From Zygnema cylindricum (Eukaryota > Streptophyta > Zygnematophyceae > Zygnematales > Zygnemataceae), in assembly GCA_037447655.1 (NCBI GenBank), contig JBBHKE010002483.1, positions 1 through 51,197 of the forward strand: a DNA stretch of 51,197 nucleotides, read 5' to 3'. Below, piece by piece: positions 36,901-48,771 of the stretch. A program made the position numbers and the translations under genes. Every line of letters starts with the position of its first letter. The stretch's first letter is position 1. A model generated the notes under the pieces. That model saw only the letters and a list, made by a program, of their open reading frames with translations, was not told the DNA's origin and made no database searches.

Positions 36901-36964
36901 TGAGGGAATCGGCGCTCTCTTCCATTTCCGTGTCTTTCAAATCTATGGCGGAAGAATCCTCCAT
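27910..36964 (-). CDS. Unrecognised large plant gene, nine coding exons (about 1061 codons)
   Basis: Assembled from splice signals and phase on the minus strand: 36964-36865, 35371-35005, 34826-34043, 33823-33764, 33430-33301, 32862-31610, 31095-31003, 30558-30433 and 28182-27910 (stop TGA). All junctions keep one frame; exons 1-6 and 9 are well supported, 7 and 8 less so. I do not recognise the protein. Visible features: an acidic N-terminus (MEDSSAIDLKDTEMEESADS); a Pro-rich stretch then NDELDYDNGLCRF; a compact region with PRIADGRAFLSALRSLYEG and SELPQLC; a helical region NPALQAIPLLAHDLAILEMQ followed by EEHRNQQNSLLEKQKHVARL; a Gly/Asn/Val repeat; a long Ser/Pro-rich disordered middle; and a Lys/Arg-rich coiled C-terminus (VQELENQKKRLQEV, KAGYKRRRQA). 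No signal peptide or membrane segment is seen. The well-kept frame argues for a real gene; function is unknown. Confidence 0.65.
28183..30432 (-). other. Last intron of the minus-strand gene, repeat-bearing
   Basis: Donor GTACGT after TTTAAACAG; acceptor TTTTTTGCAG. It contains a degenerate member of the CACCGCG family (about 28326-28923) and many CGTAC/GTACGG words. No extra exon was recognised. Confidence 0.6.
28326..28923. mobile_element. Degenerate CACCGCG-family element in the last intron
   Basis: The left side reads GACGCAAATCGTAATTAGAG and the right side, read inward, TATACCGCGAATCGTAATTG. Inside, GTGTGGAGTACGGACGACGT and GACCGTGCAAAATTGTAC correspond to the conserved interior of the copies at 3761-4303 and 4307-4848. 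The ends are more decayed than in those copies. Confidence 0.5.
34420..34640 (-). repeat. In-frame Gly/Asn/Val coding repeat
   Basis: Within exon 3 of the minus-strand gene, degenerate units of about 9-12 bases encode GNN, VGN and GGNN motifs (for example VGNNVGNNGGNNIRNNGG). The frame is kept through it, which supports coding use. Confidence 0.75.
35382..35640. repeat. Polypurine tract (pyrimidine on the gene strand) before exon 2
   Basis: The plus strand is GGGAGGAAGG-type purine; on the coding (minus) strand it is a very long polypyrimidine tract ending CTTCCCTCCCCAG at the exon 2 acceptor (35371). Confidence 0.88.
36040..36860. repeat. A-rich low-complexity part of intron 1
   Basis: Poly-A runs and AAATTTTC words on the plus strand, with two related stretches about 180 bases apart (about 36235-36300 and 36420-36490; both contain GAAGGAAAAA and AAAACAAAATTTT). 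No gene. Confidence 0.6.
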
Positions 36965-37091
36965 TTGTTAAAACGACCTCCGTCTTTCCACTATTTACAC
37001 TCTTTGTCGAACTAATCCTTCGAATACGCAAAAAAAAAAAAAAAAAATAATAGCGATTCGATCGGGAATGTGGAGAGAGGGAGATACTATG

Positions 37092-37096
<5 letters not shown>

Positions 37097-37185
<89 letters not shown>
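37097..37185. repeat. (GA)n microsatellite upstream of the minus-strand gene
   Basis: About 44 uninterrupted GA dinucleotides, followed to about 37480 by GAGGGAGGAGAGA-type purine repeats. Read on the gene strand this is a CT-rich upstream region. Confidence 0.95.
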
Positions 37186-37188
<3 letters not shown>

Positions 37189-39388
37189 GATATAGGGATA
37201 GAGGGACAGGAAGAGTGGGATAGACAGTGGGATAGAGAGAGAGAAAGAGAGCGAGGGAGGAGAGAGATCGAGGGAGGAGAGAGAGAGTAGGAGAGAGAGA
37301 GAGGGAGGAGAGAGAGAGGGGGAGGAGAGAGAGAGAGGGAGGAGAGAGAGCGAGGGAGGAGAGGGAGCGAGGGAGGAGAGGGAGCGAGGGAGGAGAGGGA
37401 GCGAGGGAGGAGGGAGAGCGAGAGGAGGAGAGAGAGAGAGGGAGGAGAGTGAGTGAGGGAGGAGAGGGAGGGAGAGAGACGGGATAATTCCCGCGAAAGA
37501 CGAATCCAGCGGTTCCAGACACCTGGAAACAAATGGAATCGGATTTAGTGTTTTACGATACTGTTATTGTACGGACGCATCCGTACAGACTTTCCGAACG
37601 AGCCCGATGTCATCTCCCCCGAATCCAGCTTTCGTACATACGACTTTTATTTTCGTACGCTTACTTTTGTACTTTTATTTGTCCGCTTGATCATATCTAT
37701 TTGCACTGTTCTCTTACGGTGTCGACTTCTAACTTCGACGCGTGGCAATACGACAAAGGAGTCACAAAGTCCGTCAGGAGTTTTCTCGCCGGAGCCGTAC
37801 CGAATCTCAGGTTCGGAATAAGCTTGTCGGCTACTGTATCCGACGGTCGGCGAGGAAAAGCCTGAGTTTTTATTGCTGTTTCCACTACCCGACAAAACAG
37901 ATAGTACGAATATGGTACTGCATCTGTACAAAATGGACATGTGGGATAAATTTGAAGACCGACGAGCGAACTTTGTCCTTATATTGTAGCTAATATCGTA
38001 CTTTAATCGTACGGTGGATCGCGCTTCGGCTCACAGTATTCGTGAGATATTCTCTCGCCGTTAGATCCTGTCATAAAATAACCCTAGCGGTTGGATTGCC
38101 TAAAGACAAAATCTGCTGATACGATAGAATCATGGATTCTAACCGTCGCAAGGTACCTATAGCTCATATAGACTTATTTTCAGCTGTAGATCTGATTTGA
38201 TTTGATTGGATACGAACTACAGGCGTAAAGTGCTGATTCTAGGTGTCCAGAGATCGGAAATGATGAAAAACAAAATAGGATTACGATGGTACAATACAGT
38301 TTCAAACGTTTTAAATTTAGCGAAACATTCTAAAAGTACGAAAGGTACGATGACATCATACGGGAGCGATGACGATAGAACATTTTGTTACTCTTTGAGG
38401 GTGTACCTGTTGCAACGAGCGTCCGAGCTGTTAACAAACATGTGACGTCACGACGAAATCAAAGGCAAAGTTGAAACAGAAAAACCGAACTCGTGGAAAC
38501 AAACCAAAAGAAAACTCACTTTGAACGAAATAAACACAAACAAAACAAATTGAAAACAACAACAAGCATAAAAGAGGAAACACAGGAGGATGAGGGAGGC
38601 CAAGCCTAAACCTTAGGGCAATAATAAACTGAGCTGGTGTGAGGCGTAGGGTGGAAGGATTAGGTGCGAGTAGCTAGTAATAAAGCCCTCGTATCAATCC
38701 CCCGCGAGATAGAATAAACATGGAAGGAGTACGAGAGAAGTGCCTCAGGAAGGTCGAAATGAATGGTGGCTACAACCTTCTTGTAGATTAATTATAATGT
38801 TAAATTATGGGCACACTTAATTAGTGCCGTACCAACATTCGAATTAACAACACACTTGTATAAAAATCGGTAAGAATCAACGATACTTAAAGGTTAAATT
38901 TCATTAACCCCTATAAGACATTACAAAACCGCAACCCATCGTGTGTACATTCAACAATATAGAATAATAATCCCAAAGAAAACATCGGCTCACGCGTATG
39001 CTCGATAAACCTTTGTAAAGCAATGGGGTTAAAAAAACTAAAAACATTTGGAAGGCTCGAACTAAAATAACTTTGTTTCTAAGCAGGTTTGGATGTCTAC
39101 ACAGAGGGGACGTAATAGCTGCGCCCAGTACGATATTTCTAGCAAGAAAATTAATGGCAACATTCTACGTAACAATAATGATATAATTTTATGGAAAACG
39201 TAATTCAAATACCACAACCAATGTAAGTATAATTATAATTATTATATTTTGACGATACATATAATAGCTTTTAATGTTTTTTATAACTGTTAGGTTAATT
39301 GGGTACATTCTCAAAGGTGCCAACGTAAGTAAAACCGTATAATTTTACACCACTCAATTAAGGAAGAGAGCAAATAATATCTATGACG

Positions 39389-39534
39389 GTGATATTTTAG
39401 TTGATGACACCGACGTTTTAAATTCGATTAAATGTCATCTAATACAGCAAGGAATCCCATGGTGGTATTTTAGTTGATGACACCGACGTCTTAAATTCGA
39501 TCAAATGTCATATAATGTAACAAGGAATCCCATG
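39389..39534. repeat. 73-bp tandem duplication
   Basis: Two adjacent units contain ATTTTAGTTGATGACACCGA, AATTCGAT, AAATGTCAT and AAGGAATCCCATG in the same order, with scattered substitutions. Confidence 0.9.
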
Positions 39535-42183
39535 TTTATAGATTGGTTTCCCCATTTACATAGATAGCTAACGTAAACGCTCGTCTTACGTCATATGTGC
39601 ATAAAATATTGTCAAGCTTACGGTTAAGAACTAAAACAAAACTTCCTCAATAATATTTTTTTGTATATCATGACAAATTTGACTACCACCGATTTTTTTA
39701 CCAAGCGCGTTTGTCCTATGAAGTAAACATGCCACCTGTATTTCTTCTCAAATATTTTAGCCAATTACATTTCATAACGCTATTTTTCTTATAGTGTAGT
39801 TGGGTGGGGTGGGGGCGAGATAGTAAGGAGTGTTTTTAAACAAAAAAACAAAAAGTAATGTGAGGTATGAGTGTGAGCACTTCGCAAGCGTGAAGAATGT
39901 TTCGTCCATTCAATGTTAGAAAAAAGGTTGTAAGACTAAAAAATGAGGTTGGTAAAAACATTAAATTTCGTCGATATATTTGCCACCCATCCTCGAGGAA
40001 CATTTAAAAACAATGGCAACTATTACTTTCCATAGGCCGATTTTGAACTTGATAAAATTCCATCCTTAGATTCTCCCATGCCTTCAGCACGTACGGAACT
40101 CTTTGACCTTTCACGCATGCGGTACGGTCACAAGCTCTAGAAACATTCCAGTTTACGGAGATGCCCAGTCTTGCTGAAAATGTTCTCACGTGTCACGCAC
40201 ATAAATTTTAGTTGCTTCGCACCTGTCCTACTGGACAGCGAGCGTGAAACCTATTTTAATAGTGACACGTGGACCCGTTTCAATACAGGCGCACTAAACT
40301 GCATTCAAAATTTAAATTTAAAAACTGTGGTGCGCACTTCACTCAATGCCCTAAACTATGCCAAGTGGCGTTCCTGCAGCTCCGCTCCAAAAACGTTATG
40401 GACGGTGCACCTTCAAAGCGTGTAACGGAGAACTGTGCGGCCAATCTCCGTACAGGAATGGACGATCCGATACGATTCTGGATACGACACGCTTTCGGAG
40501 CTGAATTTCTGGGCTCCACTCGTACAGGAAATTCTTTGACGAACCATAAGTCAATACGACAAAATTTTAGCGTCACGCCAGATTTCGATACTGCTGACTA
40601 AAAAAAAACGAAATCTCCGCGGGTCCAGTGAGATTTTGGATTCTGTATTCGTCGTATAGTGTATTTCCGACAAGGAAAATCCAAGAACAGGATGTGTATC
40701 GGCCCATTTGTCTCAGCCGGACATTAGGCACAAAAAACAAAACCTGTACAAAGTCAGCAGGTGGAAGGCTTCTGCCGTACCATCGAATCCTTTCTATTTA
40801 TCCGCTCTACTGACAAGGGGTATCGTTTGCAGCTACCAAATGTAAAAAATACGTTTGTCTTGTTCGTAGCTTTGTGGCAATGTGGCTGATGCTCACCTAC
40901 AGAACCAATACAAAGCACGCATGCCGTCAGAAATAGAAGATTGAGCTGGATGTCGATAGGAAACTTTAGCCGTTGTGAATTTAACAAATTACAGAATCAA
41001 CCGTCTAATTTCTGGTCAAGCCTGAAGCACAGATTTCGTACAGCTGCTGGTGACGGCTAGGAAAGGACAGATTTTGATTTTTGCGACCAGCCGCCAGGCT
41101 TCGGATTGGTCCGGAGCCACTGTACCACTCGCCACTCCCCTGCCGCCCGCATGCGTGACATTTAATGACGCGCAAAGCGGCTACGGGCGATATCACCGAC
41201 AGTCGAGCCACGTGGTAAAGGAGGACGAATAGTTTTCCGGGACAATTCTAGAAAGACGGAAACATACGACAGCAGCACTAAATGAGATTGTACGGAATAG
41301 CCGAAACAAAAAGACCACATTTGAATAGTATGAATTTCTGAACATGCTTTGTATAAACTATAAAACAGAAACAGTTCACACTCTGGAGCGTACGAAATGA
41401 CGAAATAGTACGGCATAAATATATGTACTTTCTCATCGGTGTCCAATGATGAACACTACCAAAAGGATGCAGCCTCAGAAAGCGCGTAAACAAGTACACG
41501 TGTCAGGGAATCTCATAAACGACAGCAAGTAGTATCGTATCTGTAGATCCTCCGTTAGATTTGACGGCTGCTTGCAGGAAACGAACGAACCACATTCCGA
41601 ATTTCAGACATTCAGCTTTCACATTGGATCCACACGTGCGAACAAACACACGGTCGTCTGTGATTTGTGGAGTCGTGCTTCCCTAAGCATCCTGACCATA
41701 CACAATGTTTTTATTTTATAGAATGCGTAATAAACCGCGTACATATATTTTGTACCATATATGGTAGGGCACCGAGCACAGCATAGGCATGACGTCAGGT
41801 GTCAGATTACAATGGCAGTATCGCGTCAGAAAATCTGACGTTCGCCGGTTCTACCATTACCTGTCGACGTGTCCGTCAGATTAAGACAAAAAGTACGGCT
41901 GATTTTTTGTCAAAACGAAAAAACGTACGGAATGTGCCCATGTGTTAGAGTATCGGGTTTAAACTTAAAAAAAAAAACAAAATTAGTCCTTGACGAGAAA
42001 GTCATTTGCCGTACGAGAAAATTACAATTGTCACAGTACAGTGAAGTAATGAACGTCCTCAAGATACTCTGAATGTACTCCAGTTTTGGCGTCATTTGAA
42101 CTCATTTTGGCGTCATTTGAACTCATTTTGGCGTTTTCCTCTTTTTCGACGCACGGGCACGCGATTACAGCTCATCAGAAAAC

Positions 42184-42221
42184 TTTTACCAAAATCACCC
42201 CGCGAGGTGATTTTGGTAAAA
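42184..42221. repeat. Perfect 16-bp inverted repeat (hairpin)
   Basis: TTTTACCAAAATCACC and its exact reverse complement are separated by CCGCGA. In copy B (about 45832-45871) the left arm carries changes (TTATGAAAATCACC), so it is imperfect there. Confidence 0.95.
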
Positions 42222-42629
42222 TAATCACAACAAAAACGAATGAAAGAACTTCCATGCACGTGCCCACAAATGGGAAGTTTTTAGCACGACGGGGAGCACA
42301 AAAAAACAAAATGTTTTGCAACGTGTAAAAAACTTGAACAATGGTACGGTCAACCCGACGATGTCCCACAAAAAGTCTGCAGAGTTGTGACAGTATCGTA
42401 GACGTCTCCTTTGTAGACGCCACTAACTGTCGCGTGCTGTTCTTGTAGACCGCCATCAATAGTAGGAAGTTTCGCAGTCGTCAACAACCGTCACAAGTTT
42501 AACGCCACGTCTACAACCGTCACATTTCAAAGTAACGACTTTCCCCATATGGGATTTCCATTCGATTTTTCTAGCTCTCTCTTGTATTCCCTTGGTGACC
42601 CTTTAGGATATGTTGGCACTCTGGATTGA

Positions 42630-43256
42630 GTTACTGGTACTCATCAAGGTGACCCTTTGCGTGCCCCTTTGTTTGCTCTCGGTGACTCTTTGGGAGCCCC
42701 TTAGGCCTTACGAGCATCCACTATCGCTTTTCCAAGTTGTTGTTTCCTTGGGTGGTGGACGACGCACATATCATTTGTCCGCCATACCAAGTTGTTCTTG
42801 CCTTCCACCATTTTTCTAGACAACTATCACATATAATTTTGTCTGTCAAAGTCCCTACATGTGTCGCGTGGTCACACTACTGGCTTGCCACTGGCTTTCC
42901 CTCTCCCTATATGTTTCCGTGTTTGTACACCTAAAGAGGGTTTAAGGTTCCCTCTCCCTATATGTTTCCGTGTTTGTACACCTAAAGAGGGTTTAAGGGT
43001 GATAGGTTCTCTAGTTGGCCTCCTTCGTTTAGTTCACCCGCTTGTCAAAGATGCCCTATTGGATGACCTTTCCCGCTGTAAGTATCTTCCTAAAATGCCA
43101 GATTCCCAAGTGGCTTTCGCTATATTAACTCCTTGTTTCGTGCAAAGACCCTTGAACTTGGCGCGCACTCTACCCCCAAGTTCTTATTTACTTTCCTCAC
43201 TTTCGGATTTTCATTATCGTCCTTTTGCGATTTTGCAACAACTTGTGGGGCATTGA
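42630..43256 (+). pseudogene. LINE-type reverse transcriptase fragment, copy A
   Basis: Read on the plus strand across at least two frame changes: HQGDPLRAPLFAL at 42642-42680, then VVDDAHIICPP with the catalytic Asp pair at 42758-42763, then FHHFSRQLSHI, KVPTCVAWS, FPLPICFRVCTP, GLRVIGSLVG, and DSQVAFAILTPCFVQRP to LVGH. The order (QGDPL, DD box, SKCVAWS-like block, G..LG.P.G-like block, QVAF...QRP) matches a non-LTR-type reverse transcriptase family found in plants. Frameshifts and stops mean it encodes no working enzyme. No endonuclease region was recognised upstream. Confidence 0.75.
42898..42999 (+). repeat. 51-bp in-frame tandem duplication in the RT fragment (copy A only)
   Basis: TCCCTCTCCCTATATG... 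begins at 42898 and again at 42949, an exact 51-base period that repeats the same 17 codons (FPLPICFRVCTPKEGLR). Copy B has one unit. Confidence 0.95.
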
Positions 43257-44964
43257 TACTTCGCAAGGGCTCCTTGCTCGTCGTTAATCTGTTTTACCAA
43301 TTTCTTGCGTGGTTTTACTAGTTTTTTATCTTTCGATCACCATAGCACCAACCGCTTACTGGGGTTGTCGGGCTCTGTTGGCATCTATCACTAGTTGGAG
43401 GTTCGGTAGAGGTAGGGTTGTTCTGAAATTTTGTGGGCTCCACAACCTCCCACATAATGCACAGATACTCTTCCACTACTAGAACCGCCCAACAGCGTAT
43501 CCAACAGCGTATCCAACAACCCAATAAGTTTCAGAATATTACTTCCACCCTGGCAGGCAATGACCTTGACCACCCTCACCCCGTGAGAACAAGACCCCCC
43601 TGAGTCCAATGCAAAAAGAATCAGTGAAAACAAAAAACTCCAAAAACTCTTAAGTCTAAATTACCTACTCTCAGAGTATGTTTTATAGACCCTTAGCCAA
43701 TGAGAGGACTGTAATGTATTGCGAAATATGTGCAAATCTTACTAGCCGCCACAGAAACTATACGGCAGCATACGACTACACTAAAGATGATATACATTCC
43801 ATGTCTGACACCATGGATTTGTCTTGACCTCCTCCGCCGACTTATAACGACATGCCACGTGTCACTTTGTGGCTATTTTGGCGGAAGCCACCAAAAGAGC
43901 CATTCCGGGCCGTCGGCGCTCACGTGAGCCGTTCGCTCCTAAAATGCCGTCCGTTCGATTTAAACGGCGTGCAAAATGTTCTTTGCGGTTGTCGTACTCC
44001 GTTGGTTCTACGTCAAATGTCGTTTCATGATTTATAGCCATGTGGGTTGTGTATATACGAATCAAACCCGATAAATGCAACGGCCCTTCTACGACTTAAC
44101 GATAGGGCGTACAACTACACTCTATACTTTGTAGGACCTAGGATTAAATTTCGACTTGATCACCCTTTTTGGTGTGATCCATTATATCTCTCTCTCTCCC
44201 TTAGCTCTGGCTGCCATGGACAGTCATGGCTTCCTCCTGCGGCTTATTCTCTGTGTCTGCCTTGAGAATTATAAGTAGGAACGTACGGTTTGCACCGTAA
44301 AATTATCGCGATAGTTATCAACCTGATAATTTTTGGGTTTTCGACTTGATGTATAAACAATTCACTATGATATCCCTTAATGCTATATCGGAATAATGTA
44401 TCCACTATTGGTATGTAGAAAAAGTTGTACATGTGTTGTTATCAAGAGGTTACTGATACAAAACAATATAAAGTAGAGTATGTAATACTATTTTCCCCTC
44501 TACGTTGTTATAGGTAAGGTTGAACCACACCACGCATCATTATATTTTTACTATTAATAACACTAGTTTGGTTTTTGCTTTTTTTGGCCCAATATCATAA
44601 GATACTGTTATTATTATTATATTAAGTTAGCCCTAATACAGAAAGTTCATTTATTATTAACAACTTTATGTTATGTTCGTAGAAATTAGCCTTATTAGCG
44701 TTATGTACGATTTTAGCGGTTTCGAGAACGTCAACGTGACATCTCATTTCTATAACGTTAAATGGCTTTCGCATATAAATAAAATTTCACTACTTTTAGT
44801 CGTCTGAAGTAGACGGAACATTACTTAAATACAAAGCATAAAATATAGTATAAGTAACTAAAAAAACATTGTTTTATTTTACTTCTATTTGATATGCGTC
44901 GAACGATTTCGAAAGCCCACAAGTGCGTCTCTCAACGAACAATGTCAGGGTGGTACACATGCAA

Positions 44965-47900
44965 AATGAGATTGTACGGAATAGCCGAAACAAAAAGACC
45001 ACATTTGAATAGTATGAATTTCTGAACATGCTTTGTATAAACTATAAAACAGAAACAGTTCACACTCTGGAGCGTACGAAATGACGAAATTGTACGGCAT
45101 AAATATATGTACTTCCTCATCGGTGTCCAATGATGAACACTACCAAAAGTATGCAGCCTCAGAAAGCGCGTAAACAAGTACACGTGTCGGGGAATCTCAT
45201 AAACTGTAAAGACAATACAACAGCAAGGAGTATCGTATCTGTAGATCCTCCACTAGATTCGACGGCTGTTTGCAGGAAACGAACGAACCACATTCCGAAT
45301 TTCAGACATTCAGCTTTTACATTGGATCCACACGTGCGAAAAAACACACGGTCGTCTGTGATTTGTGGAGTCGTGCTTCCCTAAGAATCCTGACCATAAA
45401 CAATGTTTTTATTTTATAGAATGCGTAATAAACCGCGTACATATATTTTCTACCATATATGGTAGGGCACCGAGCACAGCATAGGCATGACGTCAGATGT
45501 CAGATTACAATGGCAGTATCGCGTCAGAATATCTGACGTTCGCCGGTTCTACCATTTACCTGTCGACGTGTCCGTCACTATAAGACAAAAAATACGGCCG
45601 ATTTTTTGTCTAAACGAAAAAACGTACGGAATGTGCCCTTGTGTTAGAGTCGGTTTAAAAAACAAGAAAAATTAGTCCTTAACGAGAAAGTCATATGCCG
45701 TACGAAAAAAGTACAATTGCCACAGTACAATGAATGTCCTCGTGATACTCTGAATGTACGCCAGTTTTGGCGTCATTTTGACTCATTTTGGCGTTTTCCT
45801 CTTTTCGACGCTCATCAGAAAACTTTTATGAAAATCACCCCGCGAGGTGATTTTGGTAAAAAAATCACAATAAAAACGAATGAAAAAACTTCCATGCACG
45901 TGCCCACAAATGGGAAATTTTTAGCACGACGGGGAGTTCAAAAAAAAACCAAAGTTCGTCTGTTTTGCAACGTGTACAAAACTTGTACGATGGTACGGTC
46001 AACCCGACGAATGTCCCACAAAAAGTCAACAGAGTTGTGACAGTATCGTAGACGTCTCCTTTGTAGACGCCATTAACTGTCACGTGCTGTTCTTGTAGAC
46101 GCCATCAATTGTCGGAAGTTTCGAAGTCGTCAACAACCGTCACAAGTTTAACGCCACGTCTACAACCGTCACATTTCAAAATAACGACTTTCCCCATATG
46201 GGATTTCCATTCGATTTTTCTAGCTCTCTCTTGTATTCCCTTGGTGACCCTTTAGGATATGTTGCCACTCTGGATTGAGTTACTAGTACTCATCAAGGTG
46301 ACCCTTTGCGTGCCCCTTTGTTTGCTCTCGGTGACTCTTTGGGAGCCCCTTAGGCCTTACGAGCATCCACTATAGCTTTTCCAAGTTGTTGTTTCCTTCG
46401 GTGGTGGACGACGCACATATCATTTGTCCGCCATACCAAGTTGTTCCTGCCTTCCACCATTTTTCTAGACAACTATCAAAGATAAGTTTGTCTTTCAAAG
46501 TCCCTACATGTGTCGCGTGGTCACACAACTGGCTTGCCACCGGCTTTCCCTCTCCCTATATGCTTGCGTGTTTGTACACCTCAAGAGGGTTTAAGGGTGA
46601 TATGTTCCCTAGTTGGCGTCCTTCATTTAGTTCACCCGTTTGTCAAAGATGCCCTATTGGATGAGCTTTCCCGTTGTAAGTATCTTCCTAAAATGTCAGA
46701 TTCCCAAGTGGCTTTCGCTATATTAACTCGTTGTTTTGTACAAAGACCCTTGTACTTAGCGCGCACTCTACCCCCAAGTTCTTATTTACTTTCCTCACTT
46801 TCGGATTTTCATTATCGTCCTTTTGCGATTTTGCATCAACTTGTGGGGCATGGTATATTTAATACTTCGCAAGGGCTCCTCGCTCGTCGTTAGTTTGTTT
46901 TACCAATTTCTTGCGGGGTTTTACTAGTTTTATATCTTTCAATCACCGTAGCGCCAACCGCTTACTGGGGTTGTCGGGCTCTGGTGGCATCTATTACAAG
47001 TTCAAGGTTCAGTAAAGGGAGGGTTGTTCTAAAATTTTGTAGGCTCCAGAGCCTCCCACAAAATGCACAGCTACTCCTCCACTACTAGATACACCCAACA
47101 GCCCAATAAGTTTCAGACTATTAGTGCCCTATTAGTGCCACCCTTGCAGGCAATGATTTTGACCAGCCTCACCCCTGTGAGAACAAGACCCCCCTGAGTC
47201 TAATGCAAAAAGAATCATTGAAAACCAAAAACTCCAAAAACTCTTAAGTTTAAATTACCTACTTTCAGAGTCTGCTTTTTAATCCCTTAGCCAATGAGAG
47301 TACTGTAAAGTACTGCGAAAGATGTGCAAAATTTACTAGCCGCCACAGAAACTGTACGGCAACTGTATGGCATCACTAATGATGATGTACATTCCGTGAC
47401 GACACCATATATTTGTCTTGCCCTCCTCTACCGACTTATAGCGACATGCCACGTGTCACTTTGTGACTATTTTGGCGGAAGCCGCCAAAAGGGCCATTCC
47501 GGGCCGTCGACGCTCACGTGAGCCGTCCGTTTCTAAAATGTCGTCCGTCTGATTTCAACGGCGCGCAGAATGTTCTTTGCGGCCGTCGTACTCTGTCGGT
47601 TCTACGCCAAATGTCGTTTCATGATTTATAGCCATGTGGATTGTGTATATACGAATCAAACCCTGTATATGCAACCGCCCTTCTACGACTTAGCGATAGG
47701 GCGTACGACTACACTCTATTCTTTGTAGGACACATAATTAAATTTCGACTTGACCACCTTTTTTGGTGTGATCCATTATATATCTCTCTCTCCTTTAGCT
47801 CTGGCTGCCATGGATAGTCATGGCTTCCTCCTGCGGCTTATTCTCTGTGTCTGCCCTGAGAATTATAAGCAGGATAGGAATTACCTTTTTCTATATTCTC

Positions 47901-48612
47901 AACATGTTTCACAATGCGATATGTAAAAAAACTAGTATAAAATTACGGTTTGCACCGTACAATTATCGCTATAATTATCAACCCGATAATTTTCGGGTTT
48001 TCGACCTGAAATCACTGTGATATCACTTATTGGTATATCGGAACAGTGTATCCACTATTGGTATGTAAAAAAAACGTACATGTGTTGTTATTAATAGGTT
48101 ACCGATACAAAACAATATAAAGTAGAGCATGTAATACTATTTTCCCCTCTACGTTGTTATATGTAAGGTTGAACCACACCGCGCATCATTATATTATTAC
48201 TATTAATAACACTAGTTTGCTTTTTGCTTTTTTTGGCCCAATATCATACGATAGTGTTATTAGTATTATATTTATATTAGCCCTAGTACGAAAAGTTTTC
48301 ATTTATTGTTAACAACTTTATATTATGTTCGTAGAAATTAGCGTTATTAGCGTTATGTACGGAATTAGCGGTTTCGAGAACGTCAACGTGACATCTCATT
48401 TCTACAACGTTAAGTGACTTTCGTATGTAAATAAACGTTCACTACTTTTTAGTCAATTGAAATAGACGGAACATTGCTTAAATACAAAACATAAAATATA
48501 GTATAAGTAAAAAAAAAAAATCTTTTATTTGACTTATTTTTGATATGCGTCGAACGATTTCCAAAGCCCACAAGTGCGTCTCTCAGCGAACGCTGTCACA
48601 GTGGTAAACATA
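44965..48612 (+). repeat. Segmental tandem duplication, copy B (about 3.65 kb)
   Basis: A direct repeat of 41281-44964 immediately adjacent to it. It ends near 48612, where similarity stops (GTGGTAAACATAC, then unrelated sequence). Private features include about 20 extra bases near 45206 and an approximately 70-base segment at 47870-47940 (GGATAGGAATTACC...) missing from copy A. Confidence 0.93.
46285..46893 (+). pseudogene. LINE-type reverse transcriptase fragment, copy B
   Basis: The homologue of 42630-43256. HQGDPL lies at 46291, VVDDAHI has its Asp pair at 46407-46412, and FHHFSRQLSKI, VPTCVAWS, GLRVICSLVGVL and DSQVAFAILTRCFVQRP follow. The frame breaks sit in comparable places to copy A, so the element was already broken before the duplication. 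Confidence 0.75.
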
Positions 48613-48771
48613 CATTTGAAATAGTATTGATCCCAACTCATCCTAGACGCTACACGTAAAGTGTCAAAATTATCGCTATTTTTTTTTCGGACACAGATAC
48701 ACGAAATGGCGTTGGACACTAAACCAGTGTTTACGCTAATTTATTTCAACACCAATAATGATTATTGGTGT

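Larger units (their letters stand above)
36965..41280. other. Intergenic, repeat-rich, no gene recognised
   Basis: 37095-37480 is GA/GGAGA repeat just upstream of the minus-strand gene. 37530-38460 and 40000-41280 are rich in CGTAC words, with short frames on both strands that I cannot assign. 38580-40000 is AT-rich with a 73-bp tandem duplication. The promoter of the minus-strand gene should lie near 36970-37090. Confidence 0.5.
41281..44964 (+). repeat. Segmental tandem duplication, copy A (about 3.68 kb)
   Basis: From AATGAGATTGTACGGAATAG at 41281 to CGGTGGTACACATGC-type sequence at 44964, the unit is repeated directly at 44965-48612 in the same order, nearly identical with scattered substitutions and indels. 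It carries a MITE-like CGTCTACAA region, a LINE-type reverse-transcriptase fragment (42630-43256) and a hairpin (42184-42221). Copy A has a private 51-bp tandem repeat and extra TTTGGCGTCATTTGAACTCA units. Confidence 0.93.

Noticed and set aside
36876-37532. Ser/Leu-rich minus-strand frames upstream of the minus-strand gene
   Set aside because: They translate the GA/CT microsatellite; only the ATG at 36964 begins plausible protein.
38620-38720. Possible tRNA-derived SINE (GAGCTGGTGTGAGG ... CGTATCAATCCC resembling A and B boxes)
   Set aside because: The box matches are poor and no cloverleaf could be folded by eye; a covariance-model scan would decide.
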